Assembly: GCF_950023065.1 (NCBI RefSeq)
Contig: NC_088678.1
Location: 16,358,580-16,422,579 of the forward strand
Direction of reading: 5' to 3'
DNA length: 64,000 nt
Source: Planococcus citri
Taxonomy: Eukaryota > Arthropoda > Insecta > Hemiptera > Pseudococcidae
Position numbers and translations under genes: made by a program. The notes under the pieces were generated by a model, which did not search any database, was not told where the DNA came from, and worked only from the letters and a program-made list of their open reading frames with translations. Positions 10,431 to 23,700 of this stretch are shown here, one piece after another (positions within the stretch are counted from its first letter, which is position 1; each line of letters begins with the position of its first letter).

Positions 10431-12490
10431 TACTTTTTTCACGACGATGGCATGCTTTACAAAAATCCAAACCTCCAACCAGAAAACGAATCTTCGATAC
10501 GGTAGAATTGGTCTTTGCACAGCACACAAGCCCACCACGTAGGTTCCTATATATATAGATCAATAAACGACGACCCGAAGTACACCATGAAGTATGTTTG
10601 TCTTAATAAAAAGGGCTATTTTCTTCCCCCTTATAACGTTTTTCAAACATTCAACCGAAAAACTTTTCCAATTATCAACGGTTGCCTAAAAGAAGAAGAA
10701 AAAGGGAAAAAAATATCTAGCACGACTAAATGAGAGAAAAACTACGCGCCGAATTGGGTCCAAAGAAAATTAAAATTGAGCCAACAAATTTATCGCAGGT
10801 ATTAGAATTTTGTTGATAAAAGAAATAACGTTGAATTATCCACCGTTGTACTCGGCTCTCTCGGACCTTGCCTCGTTCCATTCGCACACAGAACTTACAT
10901 AAAACTTGGGCAAAAAACTTTCTTCTCTTGAGTAGAAAACTTTTCAGCACCATATTCCCATCGTTTCTGCTTCTTTTAACATTTCCACCTGCCTGGTACG
11001 TACCTATACGAGAAAAAGTTTCATTTGATCTTCTCTGCGGAGTTTCGTTCTCGCCCCCCCCCCCTTTTGGACTCTCTCTTTCTTCATCACATGCCAGTTA
11101 CACAACTCCATCGAGATTTGTAACAATGTAGTTGGGGCTGAAACGACGTTACGATAATCATTATACATAATCATTGTTTAAATATCGGCGAGTTCCCTTC
11201 TTTTTTTTTGTCACTGTCGTTCACTTTCACCCTTGTTATTCCAGCGAATCGAGTGTTCAACATGTGGAAAGTGTGGGTTTGTTGTATTTTCCAATAGCTC
11301 AGTTGGTCCAAGGTGGCTGAGATGAAAAAATTCTGTTTTAGGAATTTTCAAAATTTTGTTAAAAACTGATCCATTTTTCTCCCTTGTGATAGAAACAGTT
11401 TGAAATAAATATCTAGATCCATACTCAGAGCTCATCAGCTCACTCGAGAACTTTCTTCTGTACGATTTCTTTTTCTATTTTCCTCTCCATATCCTTAGTT
11501 CTATCCTTCGTAATGTAAAAACCCCTCACATCTTGCTCCCGAACACGTATTCCATTCGAAACTCACAAAATTCCGCGTGAAAGCATCTTCACCCCTTGCT
11601 CGCCCCTCTGCCCTCATAGCAATCCATTCAGACCGCTTTAACCGAGTGATAAATCCATTTGATACGAAATGATGAAATGAAAACCAACCCGAAGATCGAG
11701 CAGGACTGAATGACGAGATATATTGACAGTTCCTCTCTTCCTTGCTCAATCGTATATAACGAAAATTCCTTTTAAATTATCTGCCCCTTGGTCCAAACGC
11801 GGTGAAAGAGGTGAGACGACGAAAACGTTGGAAAATTAATCTACCCGCGTGGCCAGATTCGTTTGTTATGTTCGCACCCTCTTGATGTAAAAATTCCCCT
11901 TTTCGCTTATTTTTTTCCCTGCCTTGCTTATTCTTATAGGAGTAAACACGCCGAAGAAATGTCGCTTTCTTCGTTAACAATATAATATAAAGTGAGAGAA
12001 ATAATTTCTAAAATGATAGTTTTTCCGTCCCTTTGAGGCGTTGTTGTTCCTCTCTGTTTCGTTGTTTTGTTCATTTTGGCGGATAGGTTGAATCTTTGGA
12101 GCCGATTTGGCGACCCTTCGCCCATTGTCTTAAGCTTGGCTCGATTGTCGTCGCAATTACGGTTCGAGGCGAATTAGCAGCGGGAAGATGATTTGTAGGA
12201 GTACAAATCATTTTTGTGTAGGTTTGCTTGGCTTTTGTTTAAGAAGCCACAAATCGTCGATTGGTTTGGGACGAACTTTCGTGTAGAATTTTTGTCAATG
12301 GTTGGTCATTTTTTTAAAAGTGATTTTAATGCTTTTTTGAGTGATTTTATATCGTTTCAACTGGTTTGTATAGTATGTACTTTGTATGCATTTTTGGGAA
12401 ATTTTATTAAAATTTCATTTGGAACTTTTTCGTATATTTTTGGTAAATTTCATTAACACTTGGTTACTTTTGGTAGGTATCAAAAATGAC
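10431..12490. other. Repeat-poor intron segment
   Basis: Unique sequence with short homopolymer and C-rich runs (near 11050). Several 60-95 codon ORFs appear on both strands, but none has conserved motifs or splice-site support. Confidence 0.35.
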
Positions 12491-12494
12491 CAAT

Positions 12495-13775
12495 TAATAA
12501 ATCGTTCGTGAATGATTGAATCATTTTGGAAACGAATCATTCGCGAATGAAATTTTTGAACAATCAGATCACAAAAAGTTTTACCTAAATAAAATAATTA
12601 TCATTGAAAAAACAAGTTAATCGTTCACGAACGACTGAATCATTTTGAACAATGAATCATTCGCGAACGAAATTTTCATCATTCAGGACACAAAAAAGTT
12701 TTAAATAAAATAATCATCATTGAAAAAATGAGTGAATCGTTCGCGAACGACTGAATATTACGAACAATGAATCATTCGCGAACGAAATTTCCAGACAATC
12801 GTACCACAAAAGTTTTAAATTAGATAACCATTATTGAAAAAATAAGTAAATCGTTCGCGAAAGACTGAACCATTTCGAACAATGAATCATTCGCGAACGA
12901 AATTCTGAGATGGTCTCATAAAAAAAAAACAAGTTTTCAAACGAAAGGATCATGCTCGTAAAAATAAGCGAATCGTTCGCGAACGACTGAATCATTTCGA
13001 ACAATGAATCATTCGCGAACGACATTTTTAAACAATCAGATTACAAAAAGGTTTTGAATAAAATAATCATCATAGAGAAAACGAGTGAATCGTTCGCGAA
13101 CGACTGAATCATTTCGAACAATGAATCGTTCGCGAACGACTGAATCATTTTGAACAATGAATCATTCGCAAACGAAATTTTAAAACAATCAGATCACAAA
13201 AAAATTTCAAATAGAATAATCGTCATAGGGAAAACAAGTGAATCGTTCGCGAACGACTGAATCATTTTGAACAATGAATCATTCGCGAACGAAATTTTAA
13301 AACAATCAGATCACAAAAAAATTTCAAATAGAATAATCGTCATAGGGAAAACGAGTGAATCATTCGCGAACGACATTTTTAAACAATCAGATCACAAAAA
13401 AGTTTTAAATAAAATATTCATCAGAGAAAACGAGTGAATCGTTCGCGAACGACTGAATCATTTCGAACAATGAATCATTGGCGAACGAAATTTTCAAACA
13501 ATCAGATCACAAAAAAGTTTTATATAAAATAATCATCATAGAGAAAACGAGTGAATCGTTCGCGAACGACTGAATAATTTCGAACAATGAATCATTCGCG
13601 AACGAAATTTTTAAACAACCAGATCACAAAAAAGTTTTAAATAAAAAAATCATCATAGAGAAAACAAGTGAATCGTTCGCGAACGACTGAATAATTTCGA
13701 ACAATGAATCATTCGCGAACGAAATTTTTAAACAATCAGATCACAAAAAGTTTTGAACGAAATAATCAGTCAATA
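12495..13775 (-). repeat. CGTTCGCGAACG palindrome satellite, array 2 (inverted relative to array 1)
   Basis: About ten units of roughly 115-125 bp that read as the reverse complement of array 1: GTGAATCGTTCGCGAACGAC, then TGAATCATTTCGAACAATGA, then ATTCGCGAACGAAATTT and the AT-rich spacer (aacaatcagatcacaaaaa). One unit near 13,090-13,170 has an extra box pair and one near 13,360 is shortened, as expected from unequal exchange. The spacer is conserved well enough to show that both arrays derive from the same unit rather than only sharing the core. Confidence 0.9.
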
Positions 13776-16015
13776 TTCGAACTTTTCGTTTTCGATTCAA
13801 GATCGGTCGATGATGTTTCCTAATTTTCAAATTTTGTTGCTGAATTTTCATCTGACTCTCAGAGAGGTATCGAAATTCTGTTTTCACTTCTAGTAAATAC
13901 CCCCTCCCACCCTCTCAAAGGAAACTTCCGTATTTTTACGTTACGCTATTGAAAAAGCAGTATTTTTGGCCAAAAAATTCGGCTCTTGAGCAACATCGCA
14001 CCTGCTACGCAGCTATTTTTCGTACACTGGAGAAATTTCGATATGGAAATTGAATTCGTACCGAAATAGAAATCCACATTATTACGATTTCGGTGTAAAA
14101 ATGGCAGGTACCTATATATTGAGTTGGGAAAAAAGGGGGTTGTTATTAACCTACACAAGACGACCACGATCTACATAACAAAAGAATTTCATAAGAAGCT
14201 GTATGTACTTAGGACCAGGTAAAAAAAAGGAGGCCATTTTGTTGGGATTTAATAATGACCTTTTGAGCTTTCGCCTTCGTCAGTGATGGGGGTGTTCACT
14301 CCTACGATTAATTTTTTGTCGCTGCTTTCTCTCATGTGAAATACTCGTACCTACATACATACTACATACCTGCGAGAAAACGAGATTTTTCACCGGATGA
14401 GGTCGGGGTGGGGGTAATAAAACGCCCATGGACGACTGTATAGGTAAAGGTATAGCTACGTAGGTAGTAGGTACGAATAAGTATATACATGGTTGATATT
14501 TTTCAATTCTTTTATTAAGCCGTTAAGGAAGGAAATTGTAATTCTTTAGAGAAAAGGGCGCAGTTCACGACAATGCCATCAACGAGAAATAAAATTGCTG
14601 CCGTCTCGAGGTGGAAAAAAAAGACTTCTTTTTAAATTGAATACTCGAACGAGAAACGAGCCGACATTTCGCGCTGCTCGGAAATTATTACGCGACATGT
14701 AGAACGTAGGAGGGGAACAGGGAAGAGGGTGAGCAGACGAGAGACACCTTATATTAGACAAGAGTAAAGTATAAGGTATACTGTGCACGACGAAGAAGAC
14801 CTTGCGACGAAGAAGATTAAATTTTTATTCGCCTTATAATATCGTATATTGTTGGCGTTGATAAATTTTCGATGATTGATTTTCGTAGGTACGTTACCCA
14901 GAGTCGCTAGTCGGATCCCGAATTAGAGAAGGAAAAAAATGAGCTCTGGTGGATTAGAGGTATACGATACTCGACTCGTGCTATAGTTCCAAAGCGAAGG
15001 TTTTTTCCCATTTTCTTCTCTTTTCGGTGTTCTAAAAACTAATAGCGTTTCTTTTTTTTCTCTCGTCTTTCTCGTGTATAGCGTAAAGGTTCGGTCATGT
15101 GAACGAATATCGAAGAGTTGGTGTAGGTACACAATAAGCCCAAGCCCAATGAAAAAAGCACTGGATGGTGCAGGGGTCAGGGTGCATGTGTGCCAGTGGA
15201 GAGTTTCTTTTCGCTGTAAATACGTACGTACCTACATATAAGACGAGAAAGTACACACGCAGAACTAAAAGGAGAGAAGAAAAAAACGAGGACGGATTAT
15301 TTGCAAAACGAATAATATAAAAGTTTTTCAATGCTGTCCCGTTGGTTATTTGTTAAGTTTTTAGCCCCGGTAAGGGATTTGTAGTGTACACAGGATTTAG
15401 TTTTACCTTTTATTATTTTTCCTTCTTCGTCGTCGTCGTCGTATGCCAACAAAGTTTTTTGTTTCCACTAGTTCGTTTTGTCTTTGCCGAAGACGTGATG
15501 GATTTGATGAATAATTGAATACAGGAATGCTCGCGCCTGGTCGCCGAGTCCGATCTAGTTTGCTAGTTCGGTGTCTTTGGCAGGTTCGTATAAGAGGTGG
15601 TAGGTATTCGTATGTACGTACTTTGTACGTGTGTTTTCGATTTGCGACTGGTCTTTCTCACAAAGGTACGTATATGCGACGACGATTTAATATGGTTGAG
15701 AAAACTCATCATGTGTTGTAAAAACAATATCGAAGATTGCTACTGACCGCGATGGTATTCGTAGATGAGGAATTGTGTGGGTATTGACCCGGAAGAGCGT
15801 TGCTGCAGTCGAGCTCTTATTTGACAAGCGAGTTCGATAATTGTGAGAGAGACAGAATACGCTGCATTTGGTCAATTTGTGGGCCATTTCCTATAATTTT
15901 TGCTACTGCAAACTTGGCGAAAGTAATCGTTCATGCATAAGTGAATTATTTATGTTTGGGAGAGCCGAAATGCCCGTGACAATAGATAGCAAAACCTTCA
16001 CAAAAAACTGAATTA
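13776..16015. other. Repeat-poor intron segment
   Basis: Unique sequence with short CGT/GTC and GTAC-rich stretches (for example near 15,430 and 15,610). The ORFs are short and overlap on both strands. No element recognised. Confidence 0.35.
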
Positions 16016-16017
16016 TA

Positions 16018-17590
16018 TCGAAAATGAATCATTCGCGAACGAAAAATTTAGCCAACCAACCTTATGGAAAAATTTGCGAGTAACTGAAATACCCTCATTC
16101 TTGAAATCACAAAAGAATCGTTCGCGAACGACTGAATCATTTCGAAAAGTGAATCGTTCGCGAACGACTGAACCATTTCGATAAATGAATCATTCGCGAA
16201 CGATTGAATCATTTCGTTTAATGAGTCGTTCGCAAACGATTGAATCATTTCAACAAATGAATAGTTCGCGAACGACTGAATCATTTTGATAAATGAATCG
16301 TTCGCGAATGATTGAATCATTTTGAAAATGAATCGTTCGCGAACGACTGAATCATTTCAATAAATGAATCGTTCGCGAACGATTGAATCATTTCAATAAA
16401 TGAATCGTTCGCGAACGATTGAATCATTTCAATAAATGAATCGTTCGCTAACGACTGAATCATTTTGATAAATGAATCGTTCGCGAACGTTTGAATCATT
16501 CTGAAAGATAGATCGTTCGCGAACGTTTGAATCATTTCGAAAATCGATCTTGAAAAAACAAGAGAATCATTCGCGAACGATTAGGCCATTTTGGAGACGA
16601 ATCACTCGCGAACGATGGAGTCAATTTGAAAATTATTGATCATTCACAAACGAAATATTCAAACAATCTCATCAGAAAATTTTTTTAAAAGAAAGAATTA
16701 TTCTCGAAATAACAAGTAAATCGTTCGCGAACGACTGAATCGTTTTGAAAAATGAATCATTCGCAAACGAAATATTTGGAAGATTAGATGGAGAAAATAG
16801 AAACAAATCGTTCGCAAACGAATAACTCCTTTTGGAGAAGACTTACTCACGAACGTCTGAATCATTCTGAAAACAATTCATTCGCGAACGAAATATTTGA
16901 AAAATCGTATCAGAAAATATTTTCAAATGAAAGAAATACTCTCGAAACAACAAGTGAATCGTTCGCGAACGACTGAATCATTACGATAAATGAGTCGTTT
17001 GCGAACGACTGAATCATTTCGATAAACGAATCGTTCGCAAACGACTGAATCATTCTGATAAATGAATAGTTCGCGAACGACTGAATCATTTTGATGAATA
17101 AACGAATCGTTCGCGAATGACTGAATTATTTTTGAAAAATGAATTGTTCGCGAAGGACTGAAATATTTTTGAAAAATGAATCGTTCGGGAACGACTGAAT
17201 CATTTCGATAAAATAATCGTTCGCGAACGACTGAATCATTTCGATGAATGAATCATTCGCGAACGACAAAATCATTTCGATAAACGAATTGTTCGCGAAC
17301 GACTGAATCATTTCAATAAATTAATCGTTCGCGAACGACTAAATCATTCTGATAAATGAATAGTACGCGAACGACTGAATCATTTCAATAAATTAATCGT
17401 TCGCGAACGACTGAATCATTTCGATAAATGAATCATTCGCGAACGACTGAATCAGTCCGAAAAATGAATCATTCGCGAACGAAATACTTGAGTTATCTGA
17501 CTGAGAACAGTTTTCAAATGTAAAGATCAATGATCATTCCTGAAAAAAAAACACAAGCGAACCATTCGCGAACTATAGAATCATTCTGAG
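16018..17590 (-). repeat. CGTTCGCGAACG palindrome satellite, array 3 (short-period form)
   Basis: The same palindromic box is present, but the spacer has shrunk. The commonest unit is about 36 bp (GAATCGTTCGCGAACGA, then TTGAATCATTTC, then a/gataaat). Longer AT-rich spacers like those of arrays 1 and 2 survive at about 16,640-16,700, 16,890-16,950 and 17,480-17,550, which links the forms. Because 36 is a multiple of 3, the minus strand shows long open frames with a 12-residue repeat (MIQSFANDSFIE). These are products of the repeat, not genes. Confidence 0.9.
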
Positions 17591-20500
17591 TTGATGGGTG
17601 CTGAATTTCATTTTAATCCTGTTTGCGGTGTTTTTTCGCCAACTGGGGAATCCAAAAAACATGCTGGAGGCTATTGCACATCGAACTCATCACGACTCCT
17701 TAAAACACTCGAGTATACTACACAATTACCATACAGCAAGATGAATTGCCTACTCTTATCCCCTTTTTTCACAACCCAATACATAAAATTGTATAGAACA
17801 CACTGTAGGCAGTTTTGTCAATTTTAGAGGGTGAAAGTGGTCAACTGGTCATACAAATTACTGTTTTTTTTTTTTTCGTTCTCATCACAACTCGAGTAGA
17901 AAAAGTACACGATTAAATTTTCTGCCAGACTGATTTTAAATAATTTACCAAACAGGTCGGCTGGTTTAGCCAGTCATTCGTAGTACCTACGAATGAAAAG
18001 AGAAATTAGAAAAACTGGACTGGGTACTTTTTCATTAGTACATATATCGTATTTTGACCACATGCACGGTATTTTGGGACACCAAGTTGTAGAAAATTAC
18101 AGGGTGGAATTCGCTACAAGAGGATCTTTTTTCATATGCAGCGTGTAGCTTAGTGGAGTAAAATGTCATCGTAATTGAGTTCGTTACGTGGAAGAAAAAA
18201 ACATTTAAAATGCTCCCCCTTTTGTTCTATCATTTCTCTTCCCTGCTGACTTGAGCCTTCCATGACCATCTCTTTTCTGTACATTTATTTTCACGAAAAA
18301 CTATCTACAACCTCCAATAATGTACTAGAATTTTTCACCTAATGAAAGTAATCTTTTGTGGGCCTCGTACTCTGATCATGCAGGAGTTCCATCGCGATGG
18401 CAAATCGTTTCCGGGTAATTTGCATGGTAAAACGTTTTAACCCGACCTCGTGTCCGGATTGCTAAGTCTTTTAATGTACAATAATTAATACGCGCATTTT
18501 GTAAGACCCTTCGATGATGACGACGCGGCGTCCGGTTATTAGCTCTCACCTTCATCGCATCGAAATATACGTACACCATTCGATTAATACACCCGCCAGC
18601 TCTCCGAAAAAGGTAACTAGTCGATGAGGGAAGGGTGGGGGAGGGGGGAAAGGTGCTGTAAAATACAATACATAAATTACGCTATCCACCAGTACCTACG
18701 TACCGGACACATTTCGCGTTAAATAACCGTCGAACGAGATCGTTATCCCCGAAAGAAGAAAGCTTGGCCCGAAGGGTCGCTCGTCTCGTCCCCCTGCTCC
18801 CTCCACTCTAACCAGACCGGAGTTACTTACACGCCGAAGTCCGTATACGTAGTATAGGTAGAGGTACCTACTACGCTGCTACAGCAGCGTCGACTTCGAG
18901 GGTGGACATTGTTTTCACTTTATGTTGACTTTAGAATCATCAAACAAATTTACTCGGATGTGCAATTTAGGGGCTTTAATCATACGACGGCGTCAGTCGC
19001 CATGGCAACCGTTAAGCCCTCAAGCTAACGAGAACAGTTGACCATAGCTTAAATAGTCTCTACCAAAACGACATGTACTACTTGCCGTCCCTTTTCATCC
19101 ACCTCACACCCCCTCCCCTTACCGCCTTCCTCGCTCATGTTCATAGGTCTCTCTCTCTCTATGTGTGTACTAAATACTACACGCAATAATTATCAAAGTA
19201 ATGGCCAGCCGTTCATGATATAGTCCCATTTGATAAAACTTTTCCCAGCAACGACTGCGGTTTATCCTAACACACATATTTGGTGGCTGCAGCATCAACC
19301 ATGCTCCCCCTCCCCGCCCCCTATCCCCATTGCTACTCTATCGCGTTAATTTTCATCGTCTCTGGTACTCGTTAACCGATATTAATTTCGTCGATTTTGC
19401 CGAAACCTGCTATTTAGAAAATTTAATTGTTCGTGAAGATACTTATAGTACGTATAGCCAACACCCTAGCCCCACATGCCTCACACATGGACCTCGAAAT
19501 CCTCCACATATCTCTTCAAACAGCAGCCTGGGCTATCGAACTTTTTAGAAGAAAAAAACATCTCCTTCTCATATAAAGTAGCAAAAGAGAAGAAAAAAAA
19601 ATCAATCCCATCTCGACTCTGATACGAGCTCGTATATAAAATACCAACTCGGCGATATTGGGATGGTTAAATATATCATCTCTTGTCCTAAATTTACAGC
19701 TTTATACCATTGCCGAACACGTTAGTAGTATACGTATAAGAATAAAAGAGGCTTTTCACAAAAGGGTGATTTGATCCGAACGAGAAACGAGAAGCAGTAT
19801 TCTCCCAATCAACCATAGGTCAAAGCTTCGTATAGCACACGTATAATATACTAAAAAGAAAAGGATTACATGGCGTTTTGAGCTCTTATAAAGATATCGA
19901 CGTACTTGGTAGAGTTCTTCTTCTTTATACTCGCATATACTCGATTCGTGTCTATGCTGCTCTCGTACCTCTCGTAATTTCGAGTCTCGTCTGCTCTGCT
20001 ACCACCTTCATCTCTTAGTAAGGTACTCTGTTACATATTCATCAATATATACGTATATCTACTCGACGTCGAGCCCCTTTTATAAATAGGATGCACTAGC
20101 TATACTGTATCTTCACAAGGTGTCCTTAAATTAGCGCTACGTTCTACGTAATAATCTCGTTACTGACGATTGTCTACGATCTGATGTAATGAGGGGTCCT
20201 CCTGGCGCAGAACACGTTCCCTGTATTCTCGACTCGATCGGATCGTATATACTGTATAGTCGAAGGGTTGCTGATTTTGACGTATTTATCCACCCGGGTC
20301 CGGTATATAGATGATGAGCGTGTTACTATAGGTAAACATACTAGGAGGTTTTTTTTTCAATTTACTGTATGTCGTCATTCTAAGTTTTTTTTTTTTTTTC
20401 ATCAAAGGCTTAGTTAAATATAGGTAGTTCCCCTCTCTGGTTTATTTACGTTTTATATGCCATTCATAAAATAGGGAGACTGAATAATGTAAACATAAAT

Positions 20501-20815
20501 ACGCGCACCGCAGACGAAACACTCGTCGTTGATGAATCGTGTGAAAATCGTGCGTGTCATTTCATCGACAACGCGCAACGATGCACCTTACTTGATGTGA
20601 CGGTGAGATCTCCCTTTTATATGTACGTGTAGACGTGTTCTACTAAATCATGACCTAGACTTTTGTTTGATTATTGTAAGGGAGTTCTGGCTACTTTTTT
20701 CATACTTGTTAGACAGATGGATAATTTGCGTTTTTGAAAGGTCATCGATAAGGATCCCGACTTGATGGATATTTCATCAGTTTTGAGATTGCAGCACGTA
20801 AAAGATGGTTTCTGC
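17591..20815. other. Repeat-poor island in the large intron
   Basis: About 3.2 kb largely free of the satellites. The first 50 bases (gctgaatttcattttaatcc) match the start of the dispersed repeat at 23.39 kb. The part from about 18,400 to 20,600 has more balanced base composition and CpG words than the surrounding arrays, and includes the X-box listed separately. No supported coding exon. Confidence 0.4.
18996..19009. promoter_or_regulatory. RFX-type X-box candidate (GTCGCCATGGCAAC)
   Basis: The 14-base sequence GTCGCCATGGCAAC differs at one position from the perfect palindromic X-box GTTGCCATGGCAAC bound by RFX winged-helix factors as dimers. It sits in a repeat-poor island of the 52-kb intron. 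RFX factors act in ciliated sensory neurons in insects. A role in this gene is inference only. Confidence 0.4.
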
Positions 20816-20879
20816 TTAATTTTTTTCAAAATTTTTAAATTTTTTGTGGGGGGGAGGAGGGTTATTTATTAGATTATTA

Positions 20880-23110
20880 CACCATTTGTGAGGAGGGTAA
20901 CGTGATTTCTGCAATTTTTGTTTAGAATTTTTCACGATTTTTCAAATCATTTCGAAGCAATTGATTTTTCTGAGAAATTTTACAATGTAAATTTTATGCC
21001 CCGAGCCCCGATACAAAAAGTTTCTCCTTTTTTCAACATCGTTGAAGGTGTGATTTTTGACCAAAAAAACTACTTTTCAGCCATAGTTGTCAAAAATCCG
21101 AATTTTCTCCAAAAATGACTGAAACGTCCTAGCTACGTGGTCGGAATTGTTGAAAATCTTACTTTTTCATCCAAAGTTGTCGAAAAATCTAACAATATCA
21201 GCTGAAATCGTAACAATTCCAACTTTTGTACCAAAATTTTTAAAAACTACCTACCACAGTTCACAAACTGGCCAAAGATCTCACTTTTTTTTAAATCAAA
21301 ATTTAAGGTAAACAAATTTTTTCCTGAGTCTCTTTTTTCGCAAAAATGTCAACTTTGGAAGTAAAATTATTGCTAAAACCAATAACTCTGGGCAGTTTTT
21401 TTTTTCTAAATACCCCACCTTTTTTCAAATTGTCAGATAGGCCGGATTTTTCCCCAAAAAATTTCCAAAAAGTCCCAGTTCCATCCAAAAATGTTAAAAA
21501 GTGCCAAGTTTTTGTAAAAGTAGATAGTCAATAAATCTCACTTCTCCGTTTAGGTAATTGCAAAAATCCTACTTCTTTGCAATCCGAAATTGTGAATTTT
21601 AAATTTCAGTTTTTTACTTTTCTACCAAAATTCGCCAAAAATCTCCTTTCAAAACGGCCATTTTTTCAAAACTGTGAAGCTCAAATCCAAATTATTATTC
21701 CTTCTGTCTTCGTAAAACACTCTACTTTTGTGCCAAAATTCGTCAAAAATCTCTTTTTATTTCAAAATGGCAAATTTTTCCAAAATTACAATGTTTAAAT
21801 TTCTTTTTTTCTGTCTGAGTCAAAAATTCTACTTTTCTGTCAAAATTTATCCAAAAAATATCCTTTCAGTTTCTAAATGGCTAAAAATCTCACTTTTTTC
21901 CAAAATTGACAAAAAGACAAATTTTTTTCCCAAATTGTCAGAAATTTGCCAAAAGTTGTCAAAAAATCTTTTTTGCTACAAGATTTTCAAGCCTTATCAA
22001 ATTCTGATTTTTCCCGCCAAAATCGTCAAAAACCCTATTTTTTGTCAGAATTGCCAACATTTTCCAAAATTATAAAGTTCTTTCTGCCTTAATCAAAAAT
22101 TGTGTTTTTGGTCAAAAGTTATCCAAAAAATCTCATTTTATGTAGTTCAATCGCTTGCTTTTTGCCAAAATTGACAAAAAGCCAACTTTTTAAGCCAAAT
22201 TGTCAGAAAAAAATTCTATCTGTCACAAGATTCTCGAGCCTTATCAAATCCTAAGTTTTCCCGCCAAAATCGTCAGAAACCCTATTTTTTTAAAATCAAA
22301 ATTGCCAAAATTATAAAGTTCAAAATTTTTTCTGCCTTTCGTCAAAAATTCTACTTTTTTGCCAAAGTTTACTCAAAAAATCTCCTTTCAGTTCAAAAAG
22401 GGCAAAAATCTCACTTTTTGCCAAAATTGACAAAAAGTTCACTTTTCTGCCCAAATTTTCAAAAGTATGCCAAAAATCTTTACTGTCACAAGATTCCCAA
22501 GCCTTATCAAACTCCGATTTTTCTCACCCAAGTTGTCAAAACCTATCTATTTTTTTGACATAATTGCCTAAATTTTCCAAAATTATTTTTTTCTGCCATA
22601 ATCAAAAATTATATTTTTTTTGCCAAAATTTATCCAAAAAATCTCACTTTTTTCCAAAATTGACAAAAAGCCAAATTTTTTGCTCAAATTGTCAGAAATT
22701 TGCCAAAAAAAAACTTTTTTGTCACAAGATTTAGCTTTATTGAACTCTAATTTTCACGCCAAAATCGTCAAATAAAACCCTTTTTTTGTCGAAATTGCCA
22801 AAATTGTTCAAAATTATAAAGTTTAAATTTTCTTTTTCTTCTGTCTTATTTAAAAATTCTTCTTTTCTGCCAAAGTTTACCATTTTTTACGAAAGCAGAA
22901 AAAATAGAATTTGAACTTGATAATTTTGAAAAAAATACTCATTTGAAAATGAAAGGGGATTTTTTGCAAAATGTTGGCAACAAAGTAAAGTTTTTGACTT
23001 AAGCAGAAAAACAGAAATTTCAACGTCACAATTGTGAAAAAAATGTCCATTTTGAAATAAAAATAATAGACCGTGAAAAAATTTTGGGAACAATTTTTTA
23101 ATCAATCAAA
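20880..23110. repeat. Tandem 'ttttgccaaaattg' array, unit about 250 bp
   Basis: Between about 21,750 and 22,880 a unit of roughly 235-262 bp is repeated four to five times. The block ttttcccgccaaaatcgtca marks each unit, at about 22,011, 22,259, 22,521 (diverged) and 22,754. Sub-blocks include cacaagattttcaagcctta and aaaattataaagttcaaa. The left part (20,880-21,750) is more degenerate. From about 22,880 to 23,110 the orientation flips. The many Lys/Phe/Asn ORFs here have no significance. Confidence 0.75.
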
Positions 23111-23384
23111 AAAAATTCACTTCAAAATTCAAGATGTCTTCAGGTATTAAGCCTTTCTAAATACAAATTTTCAAGAGCTTTCGCTCTCAGTTGGGCCTGT
23201 TTTCTTTCATTTCTCAAAATTGGTCAACATCTTAGAAAAATAATCTAAAATTTTAAACGACTTTTGCATTTAAAAAAATACCTACTTATCGCTGGAGAAA
23301 ATTTTGGATTTGAATCGACACAAGAAGATTTTAGCATTACATGCCTAAATCGATAGGAAGAGTTGTAAATATTATGTATCCAAG

Positions 23385-23700
23385 TTTATAGGCGCTGAAT
23401 TTCATTTTTACCCTATTTGGATCGTTTTTTTTTTTTTTTTTTTTTCGAAAACTGTCCAAACTGAAAATTCGCTGGAGACTTCAGAACGGTTCGAAACCGT
23501 CGCCAATCGACTTGGAGGTTCGAAAGTACTCTACAAACCAAATTTCAGCTTCCTATGCCAATTTGCTGATATTTTGATTTTTTCTAATTTCGACTTTTGC
23601 CCAAATTTGAATTTTCAAAAATTCGCCAAAAATCGAAAAATGAATTTCAGCACCTGAAATTTTGGCTGGTGATACATTTCGGGGTCCTCTTTCGAGTCCC
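23385..23700 (+). repeat. Dispersed repeat, copy 2 (same family as 10.0-10.4 kb)
   Basis: Starts at ggcgctgaatttcattttta, then a T-run, ctggagacttcagaacggtt, caatcgacttgg, and caaaaatcgaaaaatgaatttcag. The block order is the same as in the copies at 10.0, 47.0 and 50.6 kb. Confidence 0.65.

Noticed and set aside
16048..16535. ORFs with a 12-residue MIQSFANDSFIE repeat
   Set aside because: Produced by the 36-bp satellite unit; no unique coding sequence at either end.
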